DNA of 33,580 bases, taken from the NCBI RefSeq assembly GCF_016008875.1, contig NZ_JADTQG010000029.1, positions 1 to 33,580 on the forward strand, in the 5' to 3' direction. Position numbers and translations under genes: made by a program. This stretch comes from Ectopseudomonas mendocina. Its GTDB lineage: Bacteria > Pseudomonadota > Gammaproteobacteria > Pseudomonadales > Pseudomonadaceae. The notes beneath the pieces are model-generated. The model searched no databases and had not been told where the DNA came from. It was given only the letters and a program-made list of their open reading frames with translations. Position 1 is the first letter of the stretch, and the number at the start of each line of letters is the position of its first letter. Positions 11,046-19,265 of this stretch are shown here, one piece after another.

Positions 11046-12698
11046 TTGAGCCAAGGCCCCGTATCACGCAAGAACGACTCATCCGTAGACGGTATTCCCG
11101 CCCCCAGTGGCGCAGCCAATCTCATCGACACCGATTATGTGGTTGGCCAGGACAACATTCGTGGCCGTTATCTGGTCAATCTCGATATCCATGGAGTGGT
11201 ATTCCTGATATCGGCGGTCACTGCATTCATTTTCGTCGTGCTGGCGCTGGCCATGCACGACCAGGTGGAACCGCTGTTCAAAGCCGTGCGTGACTGGCTG
11301 ACAGTGAACCTGTCCTGGTTCTTCATCGGCTCGGCGAACATCTTCGTTTTGCTGTGCCTGGGCCTGATCGTCTCGCCACTGGGTAAGGTGCGCCTCGGCG
11401 GCACGCTGGCGCGACCGGACTATTCCTACGCGTCCTGGTTCTCCATGTTGTTCGCGGCGGGTATGGGCATCGGCCTGATGTTCTATGGCGTGGCCGAACC
11501 CATGTCGCACTTCGACTCTTCGCTGGCGGGGGTGGCTGTCGGGGAGGGCGGCGCTCGTACCGACTGGGCTCCGCTGGACGCCGCCGCCGGTAACGCGGCG
11601 GAAGCGGCGCGCCTGAGCATGGCGGCCACCATCTTCCACTGGGGCCTGCACCCCTGGGCGATCTACGCCATCGTTGCGCTGGCCCTGGCGCTGTTCGCCT
11701 TCAACAAGGGTCTGCCGCTGTCGTTCCGCTCGATCTTCTTCCCGCTGCTCGGTGAGCGTGTGTGGGGGTGGCCGGGGCATCTGATCGACATTCTGGCGGT
11801 GTTCGCCACCCTGTTCGGTCTGGTCACCTCGCTCGGCCTGGGTGCCGAGCAGGCCACCGCCGGTCTGCACGTATTGTTCGGCCTGCCCGCCGATACCACC
11901 ACCAAGGTGTTGTTGATCACCGTCATCACCCTGATCGCGCTGTGCTCGGTACTGGCCGGTGTGGACAAGGGCGTCAAGCGTTTGTCCGAGATCAACCTGG
12001 GCCTGGCCATCGTGCTGCTGCTGTTCGTGCTGGTTGCCGGCCCGACCGCATTGTTGCTGAGCGGCGTGCTGGACAACCTCGGCGCCTACCTGCAGTACCT
12101 GCCGGCGCTGTCCAACCCGGTCGCTCGTGAAGACGCCAACTTCAGCCAGGGCTGGACTGCGTTCTACTGGGCCTGGTGGATCAGCTGGTCGCCGTTCGTC
12201 GGCATGTTCATCGCGCGCGTCAGCCGTGGCCGGACCGTGCGCGAGTTCCTCACCGCCGTGCTGTTGGTGCCGACGCTGGTTTCGGTGATCTGGATGACCA
12301 CCTTCGGCGGTACCGCGTTGGACCAAGCCCTCGGTGGCCTGACCGAGCTGCAACAGGCAGCCTTGGAGCTGAAGATGTTCGTCATGCTCGATCAGTTGCC
12401 GATCAGCGCTATTAGCTCCTTTGCTGCGATCGTCCTGGTCGTGCTGTTCTTCATCACCTCTTCGGACTCCGGATCGCTGGTGATCGACACCATCACCGCG
12501 GGCGGCAAGATCAATTCGCCGGCTTCGCAGAAGGTGTTCTGGGTGGTCATGGAAGGTGCGATGGCGGTCGCTCTGCTTCTGGGCGGTGGTCTGGTGGCCC
12601 TGCAGGCCATGGCGGTTTCCACTGGTCTGCCGTTCACCCTCGTGCTGCTGGTCGGCTGTGTGGCGATCGTCAAAGGGCTGATGAGCGAACCGCGCTAA
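11046..12698 (+). CDS. BCCT-family transporter 2, tandem paralogue, TTG start
   Basis: Carrier of 550 aa, clearly paralogous to the gene upstream. It shares LIDTDYV.GQDNI near the N-terminus, GMGIG (139-143) with LMFYGVAEPMSHF, the WAWWISWSPFVGMFIARVSR signature and the final GLMSEPR. Differences cluster in the N-terminal tail and in the loop after TFGGTA. The best start is a TTG at 11046 with AAGGAG at 11033-11038, spaced 7 bases. No ATG lies near the conserved N-terminus, and another upstream TTG at 11013 has no ribosome site. A rare start may keep translation low. Its own terminator follows. Confidence 0.9.
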   Translation: MSQGPVSRKNDSSVDGIPAPSGAANLIDTDYVVGQDNIRGRYLVNLDIHGVVFLISAVTAFIFVVLALAMHDQVEPLFKAVRDWLTVNLSWFFIGSANIFVLLCLGLIVSPLGKVRLGGTLARPDYSYASWFSMLFAAGMGIGLMFYGVAEPMSHFDSSLAGVAVGEGGARTDWAPLDAAAGNAAEAARLSMAATIFHWGLHPWAIYAIVALALALFAFNKGLPLSFRSIFFPLLGERVWGWPGHLIDILAVFATLFGLVTSLGLGAEQATAGLHVLFGLPADTTTKVLLITVITLIALCSVLAGVDKGVKRLSEINLGLAIVLLLFVLVAGPTALLLSGVLDNLGAYLQYLPALSNPVAREDANFSQGWTAFYWAWWISWSPFVGMFIARVSRGRTVREFLTAVLLVPTLVSVIWMTTFGGTALDQALGGLTELQQAALELKMFVMLDQLPISAISSFAAIVLVVLFFITSSDSGSLVIDTITAGGKINSPASQKVFWVVMEGAMAVALLLGGGLVALQAMAVSTGLPFTLVLLVGCVAIVKGLMSEPR

Positions 12699-12737
12699 GC
12701 GTGACGCCGCGTCGCCATAGGCGGCCCTGGCAAGACA

Positions 12738-12774
12738 ACGACGCCCCTATCGCACGATAGGGGCGTCGTCGTTT
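12738..12774 (+). terminator. Terminator after BCCT gene 2
   Basis: A 14-base-pair stem joins ACGACGCCCCTATC (12738-12751) and GATAGGGGCGTCGT (12756-12769) around a 4-base loop, followed by CGTTT. It begins 40 bases after the stop codon. Confidence 0.85.
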
Positions 12775-13072
12775 GTGAGCCTTGCAAACCCATGGCAACG
12801 CGTCTTTACGAGGCCGGAGTCAGGGTAGCCGCGATGACCCTGACGGCAGGTGATCGGCTGTCAGGGGCGCTGATCGAGGGGTAGGCTTGCGGCAGGACGA
12901 TGCGTGAGTCGAAGAGAACCATCAATATCAGCGCATGTAGCGTCTTGCTGCGGCCGTTGCACTGCACGCTGTTGAGGCTCGCGCGGAGGTTTTTGCCCGT
13001 GGGACTTTCTCAAGCGGGAGCAAGTTGAAGCATGCGTTAACGCCAGAGGGCGATATCAACCTTCGCTGGAAA

Positions 13073-13102
13073 CAAAAACGCCCCGGATAAACCGGGGCGT
13101 TT
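13073..13102 (-). terminator. Terminator of the serine dehydratase gene
   Basis: AAACGCCCCGG (13076-13086) pairs with CCGGGGCGTTT (13092-13102) around a 5-base loop. Read on the minus strand it ends in a T-rich run (GTTTTTGTT), 18 bases after the stop of the minus-strand gene. It could also act on the plus strand. Confidence 0.88.
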
Positions 13103-13119
13103 GCGTCGCTACGCGGGTA

Positions 13120-14508
13120 TCAGCACTCGACGATGTTCACCGCCAGGCCACCGCGAGCGGTTTCCTTGTACTTGGTCAGCATGTCGGCCCCGGTTTCGCG
13201 CATGGTCTTGATCACCTTGTCCAGGCTCACGTAGTGCGCGCCGTCGCCGTACAACGCCATGCGCGCGGCGTTGATCGCCTTCACCGAGGCGATGGCGTTG
13301 CGCTCGATGCAGGGAATCTGCACCAGGCCACCGACCGGGTCGCAGGTCAGGCCCAGGTGGTGTTCCATGCCGATCTCGGCAGCGTTCTCGACCTGCTCCG
13401 GGGTGCCGCCCAAGACTGCGCACAGAGCGCCGGCGGCCATCGAGCAGGCCACGCCCACTTCGCCCTGACAGCCCACTTCGGCGCCGCTGATCGAGGCGTT
13501 TTCCTTGTACAGAATGCCGATGGCGCCGGCAGTCAGCAGGAAGTCGATGATGCCGCGCTCGTTGGCGCCGGAGATGGCATTGGCGTAGTAGTGCAGCACC
13601 GCCGGGACGATACCGGCGGCGCCGTTGGTCGGCGCAGTGACCACGCGACCGCCTGCGGCGTTCTCTTCGTTCACCGCCAAGGCCCAGAGGTTGACCCAGT
13701 CGAGCATGCGCAGCGGATCTTCGATGTAGCTGCGCTGGAAGCCGCCCAGCTTGCGCGCCAGGATGGCGGCGCGGCGGCGGACCTTGAAGCCCCCGGCGAG
13801 GATGCCCTCGGTGCGGCAACCACGGTCCACGCAGGCCTGCATCACTTTCCAGATGTTCAGCAGACCGGCATCGGTCTCTTCATCGCTGCGCCAGTGGCGC
13901 TCGTTGCGGCGCATCACCTCGGCGATGCCGATGCCGTGCTCGCGGGTCAGCTTGAGCAGATCGGCGCCGCTGCGAAATGGCAACGGCAGGGTAGTGGCAT
14001 CCGGGGCGATGATCTTCTGCTTGCTGCCATCGGCCAGCACCGCCTCGCTGACCACGAAGCCGCCGCCGACCGAGTAATAGGTGGCTTCGTGCACCTGAAT
14101 CCCGGCGGCATCGAAGGCGGCGAAGCGCAGGCCGTTGGCATGCAGGGGCAGCGCCTTGCGGAACATCTTCAGGTCGGCCTTCTCGTCGAAGGCGACGGAG
14201 TGCTTGCCGGCCAGGACGATGCGCTTGTCGCGGCGGATGGCGTCGATGTACTCGGGTACCTGATCGACGTTGACGGTATCCGGCTCGTGGCCGCTGAGGC
14301 CGAGCAGCACCGCCTTGTCGCTGCCATGGCCCTTGCCGGTGGCGCCCAGCGAGCCATACAGCTCGGCGACCACACGGGCTACCTTGGGCATGTGGTCGTG
14401 GTTTTCCAGGGCGTGGGTGAACAGCGCGGCGGCGCGCATCGGGCCGACGGTGTGAGAACTGGACGGGCCGATACCCACTTTGAACAGGTCGAAAACGCTG
14501 ATAGCCAT
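13120..14508 (-). CDS. sdaA: L-serine ammonia-lyase (Fe-S serine dehydratase), single chain
   Basis: Cytoplasmic enzyme of 462 aa that deaminates L-serine to pyruvate and ammonia using an oxygen-labile [4Fe-4S] cluster rather than PLP. The N-terminus FDLFKVGIGPSSSHTVGPMR is diagnostic. Three cluster cysteines C347, C389 and C400 have the family spacing of 42 and 11 residues, and the catalytic region TAPTNGAAGIVPAV lies at 291-304. It is full length with domains fused in the usual beta-alpha order. Pseudomonas often carries two copies (sdaA, sdaB) and the letter cannot be settled by eye. It is divergent from a LysR gene, a common activator arrangement. Proximity to BCCT genes fits betaine-glycine-serine catabolism (inference). 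Confidence 0.95.
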   Translation of the reverse strand: MAISVFDLFKVGIGPSSSHTVGPMRAAALFTHALENHDHMPKVARVVAELYGSLGATGKGHGSDKAVLLGLSGHEPDTVNVDQVPEYIDAIRRDKRIVLAGKHSVAFDEKADLKMFRKALPLHANGLRFAAFDAAGIQVHEATYYSVGGGFVVSEAVLADGSKQKIIAPDATTLPLPFRSGADLLKLTREHGIGIAEVMRRNERHWRSDEETDAGLLNIWKVMQACVDRGCRTEGILAGGFKVRRRAAILARKLGGFQRSYIEDPLRMLDWVNLWALAVNEENAAGGRVVTAPTNGAAGIVPAVLHYYANAISGANERGIIDFLLTAGAIGILYKENASISGAEVGCQGEVGVACSMAAGALCAVLGGTPEQVENAAEIGMEHHLGLTCDPVGGLVQIPCIERNAIASVKAINAARMALYGDGAHYVSLDKVIKTMRETGADMLTKYKETARGGLAVNIVEC

Positions 14509-14611
14509 GGCGGAATTCTTCTTGTCGATTGAACGGACACGCGCCCGGTTACGCGCGTGTGGATGCCTCTATCTAAGAACGGCCCTATCATTATGTATAC
14601 TGATTTATTTT

Positions 14612-14625
14612 TAACGTATTCGTTA
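14612..14625. promoter_or_regulatory. Candidate LysR operator between sdaA and the LysR gene
   Basis: TAACG-TATT-CGTTA is a perfect 5-4-5 dyad 28 bases before the LysR ATG, close to the T-N11-A form that LysR regulators bind. It sits in an AT-rich island (about 14585-14640) within very GC-rich DNA, with TATACT at 14596-14601 as a possible -10 element. Which gene it controls is not shown by sequence alone. Confidence 0.45.
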
Positions 14626-14652
14626 GCGTCACTTAACTATTGAGATCGCGCC

Positions 14653-15555
14653 ATGGACCTCACCCGCCTGCGAACCCTGCGCGAACTGGCTCGCTGCCGC
14701 ACCATGGCGGCGGCTGCCGAGTCGCTGCACCTGACGCCTTCTGCCGTGTCGCAGCAGGTCGCCCAGCTCGAACGTGAAGTCGAGGTGGCGTTGATCGAGC
14801 GGCGCGGGCGCGGCGTGGTGCTGACTCCGGCGGGCGAGCGGCTGGTGGCGCATGCCGAGCGCATCCTCATGGTGCTCGACGAAGCGCGTTCGGAGCTGGC
14901 GCTGCTGCGCGGCGAAATCGCCGGTGAGCTGCGGGTGGCGGCCTTTCCCTCGATCGCCGTGGCGGTGATTGCGGAAACTGTGCGGGCGCTGCGCAGCGCC
15001 TATCCGCGGCTGAACGTTGTGGTGCTGGATCTGGAACCACAGGAAAGCCTCAGTGCCCTGGGCTCCTGGCAGATCGACGTGGCGGTGATCGACGACCTGG
15101 CCGTGACCCCGGACGAGAACCGCGAGCACTATGCGCTGATTCCCCTGACCCAGGACTTGCTGCACGTGCTGCTGCCCATCGACCATGCCCTGGCCAGACG
15201 TGACAGCCTGACCGTGGCCGACCTGCGCGACGAAGCCTGGGCGCTGGATTCCTCGGGTAGCTCGTTCGGCGAATTCATCACCAATCTATGCCGCCGCTCC
15301 GGCTATGCGCCGCGAATCAACGCCCATTGCGCCGGTTTCGAAATGGTCGCGGCCATGGTCGCCTCGGGCAACTCCATTTCCATCGTTTCCGGCCTGCGCC
15401 TGGTGCGCCCGCTGCCCGGCGTCACCGCCGTGCCGCTGCTGCCGGATATCCAGCGCGGCGTCTTCCTCGCCTACCGCAAGGGCGAGCGCGATCATCCAGC
15501 GGTGAACGTGTTTCTCGACGAAGCGATTTATACGGCCGACAGGGTGTTGGGCTAG
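14653..15555 (+). CDS. LysR-family transcriptional regulator
   Basis: DNA-binding regulator of 300 aa. The N-terminal winged helix-turn-helix (about 1-60) contains TMAAAAESLHLTPSAVSQQV followed by QLEREVEVALIERRGRGVVLTPAGE. The LysR substrate-binding domain (about 90-295) begins GELRVAAFPSIAVAVIAETV. The ligand is unknown. LysR proteins often control the divergent neighbour, here the serine dehydratase. The ribosome site (TGAGA, 14641-14645) is weak, consistent with low expression. Confidence 0.9.
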   Translation: MDLTRLRTLRELARCRTMAAAAESLHLTPSAVSQQVAQLEREVEVALIERRGRGVVLTPAGERLVAHAERILMVLDEARSELALLRGEIAGELRVAAFPSIAVAVIAETVRALRSAYPRLNVVVLDLEPQESLSALGSWQIDVAVIDDLAVTPDENREHYALIPLTQDLLHVLLPIDHALARRDSLTVADLRDEAWALDSSGSSFGEFITNLCRRSGYAPRINAHCAGFEMVAAMVASGNSISIVSGLRLVRPLPGVTAVPLLPDIQRGVFLAYRKGERDHPAVNVFLDEAIYTADRVLG

Positions 15556-15569
15556 CGCCACTGAGCCCC

Positions 15570-15593
15570 TGTAGGAGCGGCTTCAGCCGCGAT
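15570..15593 (+). repeat. Single REP half-site
   Basis: TGTAGGAGCGGCTTCAGCCG and the following CGAT form one arm of the REP family seen at 72-163 and 3111-3170. Its inverted partner may be the half-site at 15933-15955, so the pair brackets the DUF2986 gene. Confidence 0.75.
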
Positions 15594-15642
15594 GCTTTCG
15601 GCTTTTTCGATGTGTCCGCACTTCACAGGGGTACCCCGAGCT

Positions 15643-15804
15643 TTACTCAGCGGGCGTGACAGGCTCTTGATCCGCTTCAGCCGCCAACTTCGCCCTGTCA
15701 GCCTTGCTGATGTACTTGGGTTTGTTGCTTTTAGGCGCGAGCTTGGCGTTGGCCTTCTTGGCGTGGGCTTCGAGCAGTTGCTTGATCTTCTTGCGGCGAT
15801 TCAT
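15643..15804 (-). CDS. DUF2986 small basic protein
   Basis: Very small protein of 53 aa, MNRRKKIKQLLEAHAKKANA onward, with about a quarter Lys plus Arg and the conserved KPKYISKADRAKLAAEA segment. I recognise it as DUF2986, found widely in gammaproteobacteria with no assigned function. The charge suggests nucleic-acid or ribosome contact, but that is speculation. The frame extends upstream to 15879; the ATG at 15804 is chosen because homologues begin with MNRRKKIK. It is flanked by REP half-sites in inverted orientation. Confidence 0.75.
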   Translation of the reverse strand: MNRRKKIKQLLEAHAKKANAKLAPKSNKPKYISKADRAKLAAEADQEPVTPAE

Positions 15805-15932
15805 GGTTGTGAGTCTGCCTGTCCTAAATTGTTGATGATCCTCACGCGGAGCCCGCAGTATGGGTACCGCTATGCTCAACCCCCCAGCTACCTAATGCCC
15901 GGCTTGCAACGCGGCATTGGAAAGCAAAAGCT

Positions 15933-15955
15933 TCGCGGCTAAAGCCGCTCCTGCA
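15933..15955 (-). repeat. Single REP half-site, inverted
   Basis: TCGCGGCTAAAGCCGCTCCT followed by GCA is the complementary arm of the REP family, with one change from CTCCTAC. It lies downstream of the exonuclease gene. Confidence 0.7.
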
Positions 15956-15971
15956 AAGTGGGCAATTGGTT

Positions 15972-16679
15972 TCAGCTCCAGAGCGCCCCAACCGGCGTAT
16001 GCGGTGGGTAATGCGTCGCTGCCTGCGCCTGCAGCAGTTCGCCGCAGGCCAGGGCGTCGGTCAGCGCATGGTGCGCCGAGTACAGCGGCAAGCCGTAGCG
16101 CAGGCGGCTGTCGGCCAGGCGGATGGAGATGGGCTCGCGGCCACGCAGGCGGTCCCACCAGCTCAGTGTGCGCTTGGGATGCAGGCGGGCTTCCAGCTCC
16201 ATGGTGTCGATGACCGGGAACACCAGCCCTTCGCCCAGGTGCTGGCGCACGGCCTGGTCGAGGAAGCCTCGCTCGATGTTGCGGTAGTGCGCCACCACCA
16301 CCTTGCCGGCCAGGGCTTCGAGCAGTTCGTCCAGGACGTGCGCCAGGCGAGGCGCATGGCGGATGTCGGAATGGGTGATGTGGTGGAAGGTCACCGACTC
16401 GGCGCTCAGTTCGCCAGTGGGTTTGACCACCCAGTAGCGCGACTCGGCGCAGCGGATGCGTTGCAGGCTCATCGGCACCAGGCCGAGGCTGACGATGGCG
16501 TGTTCACGCGGATCGAGGCCGGTGGTTTCCACGTCCAGCGCCACCAGCGGCACATCCGCCAATGGCGTGTCGGCGGCGATGCAGCCGGCGCCGTAGTAGG
16601 CCCGCAAGCGCTCGTCCTGGCTGCTGGCGGCGCGTTCTGCGAAGAGTTGCGGCCAGTCCTGATTCTGATACGTACTCAT
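15972..16679 (-). CDS. DnaQ-like 3'-5' exonuclease (DEDDh type)
   Basis: Protein of 235 aa with the DNA polymerase III epsilon fold. Exo I is ALDVETTG (D49, E51). Exo II is VVAHYRNIERGFLD, where the usual Asp is E136. Exo III ends HHALTDA with H203 and D208. It should remove nucleotides from 3' ends of DNA or RNA. Its ATG overlaps the stop of the cNMP/CBS/DUF294 gene (ATGA), so the two are translationally coupled and probably act in one process. Whether Glu in Exo II supports full activity is not clear; similar proteins seem to share it. Confidence 0.88.
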   Translation of the reverse strand: MSTYQNQDWPQLFAERAASSQDERLRAYYGAGCIAADTPLADVPLVALDVETTGLDPREHAIVSLGLVPMSLQRIRCAESRYWVVKPTGELSAESVTFHHITHSDIRHAPRLAHVLDELLEALAGKVVVAHYRNIERGFLDQAVRQHLGEGLVFPVIDTMELEARLHPKRTLSWWDRLRGREPISIRLADSRLRYGLPLYSAHHALTDALACGELLQAQAATHYPPHTPVGALWS

Positions 16680-18595
16680 TGCGGACGAGACAGGGGCTGG
16701 GCCGGATAGCGAAAGCGCAGGAATTTTTGCGCATTGCTCACCACCTGGAAGGCTTCCTTGAGGTGGTGGCGTTCGCTGGAGCTGAATTTTTCCGGCTCGA
16801 CGTAGTTGTCGGGTGGGTTGCCGGCCTCGACTTCACGGGCCTGGTGGCGGATGCGCACCAGGCTGAGGAACTCGAAGGCATAGCGCAGATGATCCAGCGC
16901 TTCCTGGGGCAGCAGCTTGGTGGCGGCGATGGCGTCGAGGCGTTCCAGCGAGTTCTGTGCCTTGGAGCCGCACGCCAGGGCGTGTACGCGGATCAGGTCG
17001 GTCAGCGGCGCCGTGCCGCGTCCCTTGAGGTTGATGATGTTCTTCTGGCGGCCGTCGGTTTCCATGACGAAGGTGCGGAAGAAGCCCAGCGGCGGTGTGC
17101 GGTTGAGCGCGTTGCGCGCCAACGCGGCGAGGAAGGCCGGGGTGGCGCTGGCTTTTTCCGCCAGCAATTCCTTGAGGTTTTCCACCAGCGCGGTCTTGCC
17201 GTACACGCCATCGAGGTCGAAGAAGATGCTGCTGTTGAGCAGGGTCTGCGGGTTGGGCTGTTCGATCCACTGGTTGAAGTAGCCCCGCCAGACTTTCAGC
17301 GGCTGGCGCCATTTGGCGTTGCTGGCCATGATGCCGCCCTTGCAATAGGCATAGCCGCAGGCGGCCAGGCCGTCGCTGACGAATTGCGCCAGTTCGGCGA
17401 AGTAGGCGTCGTGCTTTTCCGCGTCGAAGCTGTCATCGAGCACCAGGGCGTTGTCTTGGTCGGTCAGCAGCAGCTGTTCGTCGCGGGCCATCGAGCCGGC
17501 GATCATGAAGCAGTAAGGCACCGGCGGTGGTCCGAGCTTTTCTTCGGCAAGCACCAGCAGGCGCCGGCTGTAGGCGCGGCCGATGCTGCTCATGGCGCGG
17601 CCGACCATGTGCGCGCTGGCATCGTCGGCGACCATGCGCACGAAGGTGGCGTGCAGGTCCGGCAGCAGGCTCCTGAGGCCTTCCACCGAGTTCTTGTTGA
17701 AGATGCTGTTGACCAGATAGAGGCTGCTGCGCGACTCGTAGCGAATGACGTCGGCCAGCGAGATCATGCCGACCGGGCGGCGTCGTTGCAGCACGGGCAG
17801 GTGGTGGATGTTGTTGCGCAGCATGCACAGCATGGCCTCGAACACCGACTCGTCGGCCTGTACGGTGACCGGGCCGGGGGTCATCACCTGGCTGACCGGC
17901 GTGTCGCCTGATAGCCCTTCGGCGAGTACGCGCATGCGCAGGTCGCGATCGGTGAGGATGCCGGCCATGACCTGAGTCTGCTGATCGGCCACCTGCACCT
18001 GGGCGGGGTTGGGCCAGCGCCTGCCAGGGTTAACGATGATGACCGAGGACACGCTCTGCTCGCTCATGACCTTCGCCACCTGTTGCACGGGCATGTCCAG
18101 CGGGACGCTGACCGGCGAGCGACCGATCAGTTTGCGCACCTTGATCTTCATCAGCTCACTGGCTTTGCCGTGGCTGTCTTCCAGGGCGGACTTGAGCCGC
18201 GACTGGCCTTCGGCCTCGACGAAATCGGCGAAGCTGTCGAACTGGTCGCAAAGCTGCTGAAACAGCGGGCCGGGGATGAAGTAGATCAGGCTGTCTTCCA
18301 GTGCCCTGGCGCCCAGACGCACCTTGTTGCCGCGCAGCAGGCCGGCCTGGCCGAAGATATCGCCCTCGGTCAGGCGGTTGTGCAGTTCGCCATTGCGTCG
18401 GTAGATTTCCACCGCGCCGCTGCGTACGTAATGCAGTTCGTGAATCTCGGCGCCATAGGCGAGAATCTCGCTGCCGGCCTTGAAGTAGCTGACCTGTACC
18501 TGGCCGGCGAGGGTGTCGAGGGTTTCCTCCGGCAGGTCATCGAAAGGCGGGAAACGGCTCAGGTGATCGCGGATTTCGATCAGCTCGATCTGCAT
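16676..18595 (-). CDS. cNMP-binding / CBS / DUF294 nucleotidyltransferase-like signalling protein
   Basis: Multidomain cytoplasmic protein of 639 aa. A cyclic-nucleotide-binding-like domain (about 10-130; LTEGDIFGQAGLLRGNKVRLG) is followed by two CBS repeats (about 158-225 and 234-290). A DUF294 nucleotidyltransferase-like domain comes next, with GSMARDE (367-373) and TDQDNAL (378-384), the GlnD-type G-S...D-x-D pattern. The helical DUF294 C-terminal domain follows. By analogy with GlnD it could modify a partner protein in response to nucleotide or adenylate ligands, but no target is known. It is the first gene of a two-gene unit with the exonuclease. In several pseudomonads this pair sits near acetate-uptake genes (from memory), not seen here. 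Confidence 0.9.
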   Translation of the reverse strand: MQIELIEIRDHLSRFPPFDDLPEETLDTLAGQVQVSYFKAGSEILAYGAEIHELHYVRSGAVEIYRRNGELHNRLTEGDIFGQAGLLRGNKVRLGARALEDSLIYFIPGPLFQQLCDQFDSFADFVEAEGQSRLKSALEDSHGKASELMKIKVRKLIGRSPVSVPLDMPVQQVAKVMSEQSVSSVIIVNPGRRWPNPAQVQVADQQTQVMAGILTDRDLRMRVLAEGLSGDTPVSQVMTPGPVTVQADESVFEAMLCMLRNNIHHLPVLQRRRPVGMISLADVIRYESRSSLYLVNSIFNKNSVEGLRSLLPDLHATFVRMVADDASAHMVGRAMSSIGRAYSRRLLVLAEEKLGPPPVPYCFMIAGSMARDEQLLLTDQDNALVLDDSFDAEKHDAYFAELAQFVSDGLAACGYAYCKGGIMASNAKWRQPLKVWRGYFNQWIEQPNPQTLLNSSIFFDLDGVYGKTALVENLKELLAEKASATPAFLAALARNALNRTPPLGFFRTFVMETDGRQKNIINLKGRGTAPLTDLIRVHALACGSKAQNSLERLDAIAATKLLPQEALDHLRYAFEFLSLVRIRHQAREVEAGNPPDNYVEPEKFSSSERHHLKEAFQVVSNAQKFLRFRYPAQPLSRPQ

Positions 18596-18661
18596 GAATA
18601 GCTCGCGCGCGCGTGGGACATGGGCCCACCATACCTGTCATGGTGGGGAGAGAAAATGCTG

Positions 18662-18680
18662 ATGCTGTAGCAAACAGCAT
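18662..18680 (+). promoter_or_regulatory. Small hairpin upstream of lemA-like gene
   Basis: ATGCTGT (18662-18668) and ACAGCAT (18674-18680) form a 7-base-pair stem with a 5-base loop, 20 bases before the LemA start. There is no T run. It may shape the leader near the ribosome site or be chance. Confidence 0.25.
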
Positions 18681-18700
18681 TGCGGGGTAAGGAAAAAGGC

Positions 18701-19264
18701 ATGCAAGCCTGGCAATGGATAGGCATGACGCTGGCTGTTACGGCCGTGGGATACGTGATCTGGTGCTACAACCGCCTGGTGTTCAATCGTCATCGGGTGG
18801 CCGAGGCGTGGAGCGGGATCGATGTGCAGCTCAAGCGCCGTTCGAGCCTGATTCCCAACCTGGTGGCAGCGCTGCGCGAATATATGAACTACGAGCGCGA
18901 CACTCTGGAAGCACTGACCGCGCAACGCGCCAATGCCCAGACTCATGAGGGCGACGCGGTGGCTGCGCGCGGGGCAGCCGAGTCGCAACTGGGCACGACG
19001 CTGATGCGGGTGATGATCCTCGCCGAGGCCTATCCCCAGTTGAAGGCCGATGGCAATTTCGTCGCCCTGCAGCGCGCGCTCAGCGAGGTCGAGGACCAGA
19101 TTCAGATGTCGCGCCGCTACTACAACGGCGCGGTTCGCGAGCTGAACATCCTCGTCGAGTCGGCGCCGAGCAATCTGGTGGCCAAGGCGCTGCGCTTCGC
19201 CACTGCCGAGTATTTCGCCCTCGCCGATGCGCGCGAGGCACAATCGCCAAACATGGAGTTCTGA
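18701..19264 (+). CDS. LemA family protein
   Basis: Membrane-anchored protein of 187 aa with one N-terminal helix (about 6-22) and a helical cytoplasmic or periplasmic domain bearing the LemA hallmark NRLVFNRHRVAEAWSGIDVQ and LKRRSSLIPNLVAALREYM. Family members form helical bundles of unknown function and are often coupled to DUF2207 or TPM-type membrane proteins, as here. It is not the sensor kinase once called LemA (GacS). AAGGA at 18689-18693 supports the ATG at 18701. The stop codon is 1 base from the next start. Confidence 0.9.
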   Translation: MQAWQWIGMTLAVTAVGYVIWCYNRLVFNRHRVAEAWSGIDVQLKRRSSLIPNLVAALREYMNYERDTLEALTAQRANAQTHEGDAVAARGAAESQLGTTLMRVMILAEAYPQLKADGNFVALQRALSEVEDQIQMSRRYYNGAVRELNILVESAPSNLVAKALRFATAEYFALADAREAQSPNMEF

Positions 19265-19265
19265 T

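Larger units (their letters stand above)
12699..13119. other. 421-base gap between BCCT gene 2 and serine dehydratase
   Basis: The two genes converge here, and each end carries a terminator (12738-12774 and 13073-13102). Between them I see no ORF or known repeat. The only structure noted is a 7-base inverted repeat, TCAGGGT-N10-ACCCTGA (12820-12843), of unknown role. Confidence 0.5.

Noticed and set aside
13234..14532. 432-aa plus-strand ORF
   Set aside because: Antisense to the serine dehydratase gene with intact Fe-S cysteines.
16562..17911. 449-aa plus-strand ORF
   Set aside because: Antisense to the cNMP/CBS/DUF294 gene, whose motifs are clear.
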